From Stephanodiscus triporus (Eukaryota > Bacillariophyta > Thalassiosirophyceae > Thalassiosirales > Thalassiosiraceae): 11,622 nt of DNA. The notes under the pieces were generated by a model. The model saw only the letters and a list, made by a program, of their open reading frames with translations. It ran no database searches and was not told where the DNA came from. The DNA lies in the NCBI GenBank assembly GCA_036939755.1, contig JALLAZ010000853.1, positions 1 through 11,622 of the forward strand, written 5' to 3'. The first letter of the stretch is position 1; the number at the start of each line of letters is the position of its first letter. Both the position numbers and the translations under genes were made by a program. Positions 1-5,933 of the stretch are shown here, in pieces.

Positions 1-54
1 TTTACGATACCTACTGTAGATAAATAATGAACATACGTGGGAACTCAATAGGTA

Positions 55-102
55 CGGACGGACGGACGACGACGACACGACGACGACGACGACGACGTCG
101 AC
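55..102. repeat. GAC/GACG microsatellite
   Basis: The tract begins with three CGGA-type tetranucleotide units and continues as about ten GAC triplets, interrupted by one CAC-like break near 76 and closed by GTCGAC. It lies upstream of the first gene and is outside any supported reading frame. Such tracts vary in length between alleles by replication slippage. No function is visible. Confidence 0.85.
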
Positions 103-116
103 ACACTACTTTGAAT

Positions 117-125
117 TATATATAT
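117..125 (+). promoter_or_regulatory. TATA-like element upstream of the coiled-coil gene
   Basis: An alternating TATATATAT run lies between the microsatellite and the first gene. If it acts as a TATA box, transcription would start about 25-35 bases downstream, near 145-155. That is past the ATG at 133 and before the ATG at 258, so it would favour the downstream start. The call rests on composition and position only. Confidence 0.3.
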
Positions 126-132
126 CTTTAGA

Positions 133-258
133 ATGCCCCGCGAGCGGCAGCGTTGCCAGGCGGTGAGAACCATCGGCCCCGCCCTCCCTCGCTCTGGTGT
201 CTTGGATGTAAATTGGCATCGGTGTCTAAACACCAGTACATACAGTATGGAAAAATAA
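133..258 (+). other. upstream ORF (41 codons) overlapping the main start codon
   Basis: An ATG at 133 opens a 41-codon frame that ends with TAA at 256-258. The last A of the stop is the first base of the ATG at 258 (TAATG). If the transcript begins upstream and is unspliced, ribosomes would have to read or skip this frame before the main ORF, an arrangement that permits termination-reinitiation. If the candidate intron at 163-245 is removed, the same ATG is in frame with the main protein and becomes its start. The two models exclude each other within a single transcript. Confidence 0.4.
163..245 (+). other. candidate intron in the 5' part of the coiled-coil gene
   Basis: The stretch begins GTGAGA and ends ACATACAG, with a branch-point-like CTAAAC at about 226-231, some 15 bases before the 3' end. 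It is 83 nt long, close to the two introns of the peptidase gene in this window. Removing it joins the ATG at 133 (10 codons) to the frame of the ATG at 258 through four linking codons, giving a 641-residue protein. This is inferred from splice-site consensus and frame restoration. Confidence 0.4.
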
Positions 259-1679
259 TGACTTTTGCTGTACAGCACTCCGCGCGCGTGGCGGCGAAGA
301 ATAAACGCATCCAGCTGCCACTGCCACGAGACGCAGATTCTCCTTCCATGCCCATGTCATCCGAGAGCTCCGTCAAGGCAAATTCGGTCAAATCTCCCGT
401 TAATGAGGGCGATGGCGTTGCGACGTCGAATGAGGCGACGTATTATAGTTCGTCGTCGGAATCGATCGCTGACACGGGTATGGACACGAGTAATGATAAA
501 ACTGCTCCCGCCACAACATCCTCTACTGAGGCTAATACTTGTGGTGGTGCCGAAGAAGTCGGCGAAGGAGGGGGGGGAAATCAAAGCAGCAGCAGCAGGG
601 GCAGGGGTAAATCATCGCAGTGCTCTTCTGGCACTGCTAGTAGAAGCAATAGGGATCTAACAACATCAGCAGCAAGAACTGGTTCTTCTTCAAATCATAA
701 TAATATTCGTGGCGAAATTACTATTAATCGACTCGAGCAGAAGAACATGCACTTACTGGAAGAAGCGGAAAGCAGCATAGAGGATGAGATCGCTCGGTAT
801 AAAGCCGAAAACAAAAAGCTGCGCAAGGAATTATTGTTCCTCAGGGTAAAGCTCGAGGTAGAACACGGACAAGACCAGGAAGAGCATATCCAATCCTCGC
901 AGCTGGTCCAGGAGAATGCAGATCTACGCAGAAATGTTTTTGACTTGCAGGAGCAATGTAAGAGGTTGCAATTACAGCAGCAGATGGATATGGACAAGGG
1001 AAACGAGAAGAGGGAGGAGTTATTGGCATTACAAAAGAAGGTCCTGGAAGCCGAAAATGAACTGGCCGAAATCACACAACTTAAGAATGCGGAGATTGAC
1101 GTATTGAGGAAACAATTAAATCGGGCGGAAGAGCATTTACGTAACAACGGACAACAACAACAGCAGGAAGAGGCGATGAAAAATTATGAGAGGGAGAAGA
1201 GCTGGAATGATGAACGGGACGGATTGCGTGACGAGATAAGGAGGCTGAACTTGGAGGTGTCTACCCTGAAGGACAATCATTACCATCATGATGATGGCTT
1301 TAGTGATCATTATCACGAGGAAGGAAGTGCAAAGGAGGACCAATACTACAACAAAATCAACTGCAGCTCCAATGGTTCAACCAATTCGGTTAATGTCAAA
1401 GTATCCTCTCCTGACGTTGATTCATTGCAATCCATAATCACTATGATGCGTCAACAAATCGATGAATCCCACCACGAGCGTGATGTTCTAGAGAAACGCC
1501 TGTCCGAGGAAGTTGAACGTTCACAGATGGAATTGCAGGCATTCGCAAAAACGTTAGAGGGCGTGGACGACCTGCGCAAGTCGGCCGAGAGTATGTCACG
1601 AGAAATCCGTAGGATCAAGGTAAAAGGATACCGTCCCACGCGGTCCGATTTGCTGATGACGATGGGCGGTGGCGGTGGC

Positions 1680-1710
<31 letters not shown>

Positions 1711-2141
1711 TCAACGCAGGGGTTCTGGAGACTGGCGGCGTCCGCGTGCGTAATTTTGGCGATTTAACCGCTGCCGTCGAAGCCAGCGAGAGTATGGAAA
1801 ATGCCATGCGATTGATCGAAAGTCAGAACCATGCCATGGAAGAACGTCGACGCGCTGCCGTCGTCGTCCGAGCGGCATCATCGGCTGCTGCTAACTCTAC
1901 AAGTACTATAACAGCCAAAGCACCATCCTCTGAGCCCGCGATGTTGACAAGAACAAGAATGAGTCCAATACGTGACGACGAGGAAGACGGGGGGGGGTTC
2001 TTGAGCTTTTGGAATTATCAACGTGAAGGAGGGGACAGTATAGATGACGACGACGAGTCAAAGAAAAAGAAGAAGAAATCCAAGCGAAAAGCAAAGCGGA
2101 GGGATGGAGGTGGTGGCAGTGTTTTGACTTCCTTCTTTTGA
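258..2141 (+). CDS. Ser-rich coiled-coil protein of unknown function
   Basis: I do not recognise a family. The ATG at 258 is chosen because the open frame upstream (to 153) has no other in-frame ATG; it gives 627 residues ending at TGA. Residues about 20-150 are Ser/Thr/Gly-rich low complexity. Residues about 151-340 and 385-457 are rich in Glu, Lys, Arg, Gln and Leu with heptad-like spacing, so long coiled coils are expected. Residues 470-484 are 15 consecutive glycines. The tail is acidic and then strongly basic: a lysine run followed by SKRKAKRR near 600-615, which could be a nuclear localisation signal. Two Gly-then-aromatic motifs occur, GGGFLSFW and the terminal GGGGSVLTSFF. There is no signal peptide or membrane segment. 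A scaffold or cytoskeletal role would suit the composition but is a guess. The start could instead be 133 if an 83-nt intron is spliced. Runs of 8 G (570-577) and 9 G (1989-1997) make the frame sensitive to single-base errors. Confidence 0.75.
1665..1709 (+). repeat. GGCGGT hexanucleotide repeat encoding polyglycine
   Basis: About seven GGCGGT units give 15 uninterrupted glycine codons between the second coiled coil and the C-terminal region. The strict GGC/GGT alternation suggests expansion by slippage rather than selection on individual codons. Length changes would keep frame in steps of two glycines. On the other strand the tract reads as polyproline, which accounts for a spurious antisense ORF. 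Confidence 0.9.
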
Positions 2142-2413
2142 TCAAGAGGAAGGAAATAAGCTTAAGCGTTTCGGGGGCTTGACCTCTTGATAAATTGTAT
2201 TCTAGAGATAACGCTACACCACCCACTCTGCACGACACGGCCAAGACTGCCTCGTTCGACATCTTTCTCAACTCCTAATTATGGCCCCTGTGGCACTCTA
2301 AAATGCCGTTACTTTGCATTCGTGGGCTCATCTTTCCTTGAGGGGGCGTAACCGGTTTCGCTTCATCGAGGCATGTATGCTCCTGTCGCATTGCACGACC
2401 AGCATTAAACGTG

Positions 2414-2590
2414 ATGGACGGTCACGAAATCCATGCGTTTGTCATGGAGGGGAACGATTACTGCACATTCGGCTTGATGAGCATAGGGTTAGATATTGCT
2501 GATGAGTGCGAAAGGAATGCGAATGTTGTGGATAGGTTGATGATGAAAGAAGGCTGCCATGGATTGGTGGAAATAGAGTGCACGCCATAA
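2414..2590 (+). CDS. possible small ORF or exon (58 codons), unrecognised
   Basis: An ATG-to-TAA frame of 58 codons starts MDGHEIHAFVMEG. Many codons have the purine-any-pyrimidine pattern typical of real coding DNA (GAC, GGT, ATC, GTC, AAC, GAT, GGC, AGC). The composition is ordinary for a soluble protein, with acidic residues, cysteines and a mixed hydrophobic core, unlike the Ser/Arg-rich shadow frames nearby. It could be a small protein, an exon of a gene running to about 3440, or chance. No homologous family was recognised. Confidence 0.3.
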   Translation: MDGHEIHAFVMEGNDYCTFGLMSIGLDIADECERNANVVDRLMMKEGCHGLVEIECTP

Positions 2591-3118
2591 ACCTGCCCGC
2601 AGTTTGCTCAATGCTACTACTCCAAAGATGTTTGAAACAATCCAAAGCTACACACTTTGCGCTGGACGTGCATCATTGTCATCCACCCACCACATTGACT
2701 TTTCAAGCTGTGCGCTGCCAACGCAAGCTAAGTTGATAGTTGATAGCAATCATGCATTTTTGACGATCACACCAAGAAACTGACAAAGCGGACAAACCAC
2801 GAGGAGACTCAAATGTCAATACAAATATTGGGTCACGTATCACAAATGGTACATGGTATACACTTTTCTTCCTTAGTTAGTATGCACCTGCCCCCGACTG
2901 CTGTCCCGTCCTCTTCCACAGCAGCACATGATTCTGAGGAGTAAACATCACCGAAAGTTCGAGCAAATCAAAGCCCGTTCCCTCCTCCGTACCAAACTCA
3001 AAGGCAGGTTCCTACCTGATCTTTTCCGGAATTGTTAGGAAATTTGGATACCACGGCGTGATGGAGGACGCGTTGCCCATGAACATCGATGCCATGGGTC
3101 CCTGCGTAAGAGATGTAG

Positions 3119-3442
3119 CTTGTCCATCACTCGAGTAGCCTGTCAATCTTGGGGTATCCTGGCTTCATTAAGATCGCCATAGTGACGAACTCATCAAACA
3201 AAGTTGGCTTCGATTCAGACATAGGAAACCAAAACCAGGTGCAGACATCAGAGGTCGAGATCTAACGCAGGCTAGCTGGAAAGCATGACAAGGCGACGAG
3301 CAAGTATCAGGGTCTGTGGGCGCTAATATGCGACGCAAAGACGGGGAAACGCCTACCGGACGCCAGCATTATCACACCTGAGAAGGATGGCGTGAAGATC
3401 GCAGAGGCTAGGTGGCTCCAAGAGGAGAATGTAAAACTCTGA
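3119..3442 (+). pseudogene. possible gene fragment with in-frame TAA, unrecognised
   Basis: One reading frame is open from 3119 to 3262, is interrupted by TAA at 3263-3265, and is open again from 3266 to the TGA at 3440-3442. Both halves look coding: the first contains GYPGFIKIAIVTNSSNKVG, the second YQGLWALICDAKTGKRLPD followed by a charged tail ending ENVKL. The single stop between two plausible segments fits either a decayed gene or an unrecognised intron around 3230-3290. It ends 155 bases before the eIF2 gamma stop codon, a natural place for a convergent gene end. No family was identified; the opposite strand is also open here but reads less like protein. Confidence 0.25.
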
Positions 3443-3596
3443 GCAGAGAGGGAGAAGACGCTGGGATCAGAGTTCTGACTTACTTCCTGACCTTCCGTCC
3501 TAAGTTTAACGTTCATGAGAACGTTAATCGAAACAACACGCAACGAAAAGAGATAATTCATATCATTTATTTGGTGTACCTCTCGTCTCCTGTCGT

Positions 3597-5379
3597 CTAA
3601 AACGGATCGAGCACCTCGATCCTCTTCCCTTTCTTGATCTCCCCCCACCCTATCAACCTCCAGTGCTTGTCGACCCTCCTGCTAAGCGCGATCTTCTCCC
3701 CCTCCTGCGTGCACACCGGCTGGGTCAGCGATATCTTGGCCAGGTCCGACTTGGCCCCCTCGACCTTGCCCCCCGTTCCCGTGGACCCGATGTTCACCAT
3801 GAGTATCTCCCCCTTGGTGAGCTTCTGGACCTTGGCCTGCTTCCCGCCGTCGGAGGTCTTCACCCCCAGCAGACGTCGGAGGAGGTAGTACGATATCTCG
3901 ATCTCCGCGAAGACCTCGGGGAGCTTGCCCCGGAGTCCGAGGACCTGTCCCACCAGTCGATCGGCGCGCGTGAGCGTCGGGTCGATACGCGTGCCGACCC
4001 CGATGAGCCCCCCCGGCACGGCGTACTGCAGGTCGTTGCTCTCGGCGTACAGGCTCGATATGCGCGAGAAGATAGGCGAGCAGACGAGGACGGCGGGACC
4101 ACCGTCGGACGCGCTCTCCTTCTTGGTGACTATGCCCGGACGAACCTCGATCTCGTCGCCCACCCTCAGCACACCCTGGAGGATGCTCCCGCCGGCGACG
4201 CCGCCCTGGAGGTTGCTAACGTCCTGCCCCGGCTTGTTAACGTCGAAGCTTCGTATGACTATCAGCCTCGGATCGCTCGTGAAGTCCCTCACCGGGACGG
4301 GTATCTTGTGGACCAGGTACTCGCAGACCAGGTCGACGTTGTAACGAAGGACCGCGCTTATGGGGAGTATGGGCGCCGAGTCCGCGACCGTCCCCACCAC
4401 GAACTTGCGTATCTGCTCCTGCTGCGCGAGCGCCGCGTCCGTCTTGACGAGGTCGACCTTGTTCTGCAGGATGATGATGTTCTTCAGCCTCATGATCTCC
4501 ACGGCCGCGAGGTGCTCCGACGTCTGGGGCTGGGGACACGTCTCGTTCCCTGCCACGAGGAGGAGGGCGCCGTCCATGACGGCGGCGCCGTTGAGCATGG
4601 TCGCCATGAGGATGTCGTGGCCGGGACAGTCGACGAAGGATACGTGTCGGCGGAGGTGGTAGGTGACGTTCGTCTTCTCGTCGACGAATGTGTCGGCGTG
4701 GGAGGATCCGCGGGAGGTGTACATGGGGTAGGTGGTTCCCGGTATGACCTCCTTCAGCGAGTCGACGCCGACCTCGCCCTCCTTCCCCTCCTCCTCCTCG
4801 GCATCCGCGACGGGCGGCAGGGGCGCTGCCTTGTATATCTTGGCGTTGGCGTAACCGAGCTTGATGGTGATGTTCCTCTCGAGCTCGTTCTTGAACCGAA
4901 CTGTCTGAACGCCCGATATCGCCTTGACGACTGTCGACTTGCCGTGGGCGACGTGTCCTATGGTGCCGACGTTGATGGTCGCCTGGCGGCTGATCTGCGC
5001 ATCGCATCGCATCCCGAATCGTTTTCCGGATCGCGGAGGGGAGATCACGAGGGGAGGGGAGGGGATGGCGAAGTTTAGAAAGACGTTGCAAAAACAGGAA
5101 AGGGGGGAGATGGCCGAGTGCCAAATTGTCTTCCCCGGATCAGATGAAACGATCGACGTCCGGAAATGAAATGCGGTCCCTGCCCACGCAGCACACGAGA
5201 CGAAAAAACCGCGGTGGGACCCCAACGATCCCTCCCCCCTCCCCCCACCCCAAGATAAATCCGAACGAACGACGAAAACTACTCACCACCTCCGGAGTCA
5301 GGGCGGTGAGCTTCGACGGATCGACAGTCTTGGCATCCTGAGTCATCAGGTGGGGCTGGCCCTTCATAATTTCAGCCAT
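3597..5379 (-). CDS. EIF2S3: translation initiation factor eIF2 subunit gamma
   Basis: This is the GTPase core subunit of eIF2, which carries initiator Met-tRNA to the 40S ribosome in the cytosol. Two exons, 5379-5287 and 4994-3597, join in phase 0 to give 496 residues (human about 472, yeast 527). Exon 1 encodes 31 residues including GQPHL and LTALTPEV; the junction restores [13 protein letters not shown], matching the family. Visible motifs: G1 GHVAHGKST (44-52), G3 DCPGH (153-157), G4 NKVD (199-202), G5 SA near 224. Conserved blocks such as [20 protein letters not shown] and [12 protein letters not shown] are also present, then domains II and III to [14 protein letters not shown] near the end. 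Odd: residues 87-146, between IYK and RHVSFVD, contain no cysteine and a run of Glu, whereas many homologues have a zinc-knuckle-like Cys cluster there. The start context is AAACATGG. Third codon positions are strongly C/G-biased, as in highly expressed genes, unlike the neighbouring genes. Confidence 0.97.
4995..5286 (-). other. intron of eIF2 gamma gene (292 nt)
   Basis: On the minus strand the intron begins GTGAGT and ends GATGCGCAG. Its removal joins GAGGTG to ATCAGC and restores the family's continuous [11 protein letters not shown] segment just before the P-loop. The length is not a multiple of three. The exon 2 frame remains open back through most of the intron to 5225, so an automatic ORF call would give a false N-terminus. 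A very G-rich tract lies 35 bases downstream of the 5' splice site. Confidence 0.93.
5230..5251 (-). promoter_or_regulatory. G-quadruplex-type tract inside eIF2 gamma intron
   Basis: The plus strand reads C3-T-C6-T-C6-A-C4. The minus-strand transcript therefore contains four G runs of 4, 6, 6 and 3 separated by single bases, an ideal pattern for a parallel G-quadruplex. It lies near the start of the intron, where such structures or G-run-binding factors can influence splicing. Function is inferred from position only. Confidence 0.5.
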
Positions 5380-5803
5380 GTTTTTTTGGGTGTGTATTTG
5401 TGGGTTCTCGCGATGTTGTGATATTCGCTTGTGTTTGATGCTGCCTTTCGCTGGTATTATGCTTTATACGAATACGGACGATTAAGACTCCGATTATCGA
5501 GGAGTCAGTTGAATGCGACTTGCTCGTGGAGGGGGGGGCTCCGCGGCGCGTCGAGAAGGGTGGGTATCGGGGAGATGGTGGGTGTTTTGTTGGTGGGCGA
5601 TTGCTATGAGTGCTGCTTGTGTGTTGTGTGTTGAGGGGTCTTGCCGTCACACGCCCACCAGTCTCGGAGCCTCACAAGTTTTTCCTCGCGGAGGGAGGAA
5701 CGACTCGAGAGTTTTGTCACAATATTAATAGGGATCGGATAATAATATATGATAAATACCTGAAAGAGGGCGGCGATGACCTCCCTCAATGAGTTCATTT
5801 CTT

Positions 5804-5879
5804 GAAACGCCGCCAACCTAAAACATGCAATAGACTCAGAACGCACTATCGATTGGGCTCTTTAGGTTGGTGGCGTTTT
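5804..5879 (+). repeat. inverted repeat / hairpin upstream of S9 peptidase start
   Basis: Arm 5804-5822 (GAAACGCCGCCAACCTAAA) and arm 5861-5879 (TTTAGGTTGGTGGCGTTTT) can pair along all 19 positions on the plus-strand RNA, with two G-U pairs and the rest Watson-Crick. The loop is 38 bases (5823-5860). It ends 50 bases before the peptidase ATG. It could be an RNA hairpin in the leader, a protein-binding palindrome, or the ends of a very small inverted-repeat element. No flanking target-site duplication was seen. Confidence 0.75.
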
Positions 5880-5883
5880 CATC

Positions 5884-5904
5884 ATGAAAAAGAAAATCCT
5901 CTAG
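5884..5904 (+). other. upstream ORF, 6 codons
   Basis: ATG at 5884 reads MKKKIL and stops at TAG 5902-5904, 25 bases before the peptidase start. It would be translated only if the transcript begins upstream, which is not established. Confidence 0.35.
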
Positions 5905-5915
5905 TTTTGGAGTGC

Positions 5916-5933
5916 ATGGCGCATCGACGATGA
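5916..5933 (+). other. upstream ORF, 5 codons, stop overlaps main start (ATGA)
   Basis: ATG at 5916 reads MAHRR and ends with TGA at 5931-5933, which overlaps the peptidase ATG at 5930-5932 as ATGA. Ribosomes initiating at 5916 would finish exactly over the main start codon, an arrangement associated with reinitiation control. The frame is short, so chance cannot be excluded. Confidence 0.4.

Larger units (their letters stand above)
2142..3596. other. convergent intergenic region without a firm gene
   Basis: This stretch lies between the 3' ends of the coiled-coil gene (+) and the eIF2 gamma gene (-) and must hold both 3' untranslated regions. At about 1.45 kb it is long for that. No recognisable domain, tRNA or mobile element was found. 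Several short plus-strand frames (2414-2590, 3119-3262, 3266-3439, and short stretches near 2750-3110) have protein-like composition but do not join into one model by eye. They are listed separately where they can be delimited. Confidence 0.6.
5380..5929. promoter_or_regulatory. divergent promoter region of eIF2 gamma and S9 peptidase
   Basis: The two genes are transcribed away from each other from this interval of about 550 bp, which must contain both promoters and both 5' untranslated regions. A TATA-like AATAATATATGATAAATA stretch at 5741-5758 is positioned to serve the peptidase gene, with a start near 5780. The leader would then include the hairpin at 5804-5879 and two small upstream ORFs. 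Nothing equally clear was seen for eIF2 gamma. No ORF here looks coding. Confidence 0.55.

Noticed and set aside
153..257. N-terminal extension of the coiled-coil protein to 153
   Set aside because: It would start at TTG and the first in-frame ATG is 258. Eukaryotic initiation at TTG is unlikely; the alternative with ATG 133 requires splicing.
1451..1807. Polyproline minus-strand ORF
   Set aside because: It is the reverse reading of the polyglycine repeat inside the coiled-coil gene.
3663..5078. 471-codon plus-strand ORF opposite eIF2 gamma
   Set aside because: It is the antisense shadow of the strongly C/G-biased eIF2 gamma exon; the composition is Arg/Asp/Leu/Val-rich with no domain, and the minus strand is certain.
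4237..5124. 295-codon minus-strand ORF in another frame over eIF2 gamma
   Set aside because: Arg/His/Pro-rich reading caused by codon bias; it overlaps the true frame on the same strand.
5912..5929. Peptidase start at 5912
   Set aside because: The codon is GTG; the ATG at 5930 lies six codons downstream in frame.
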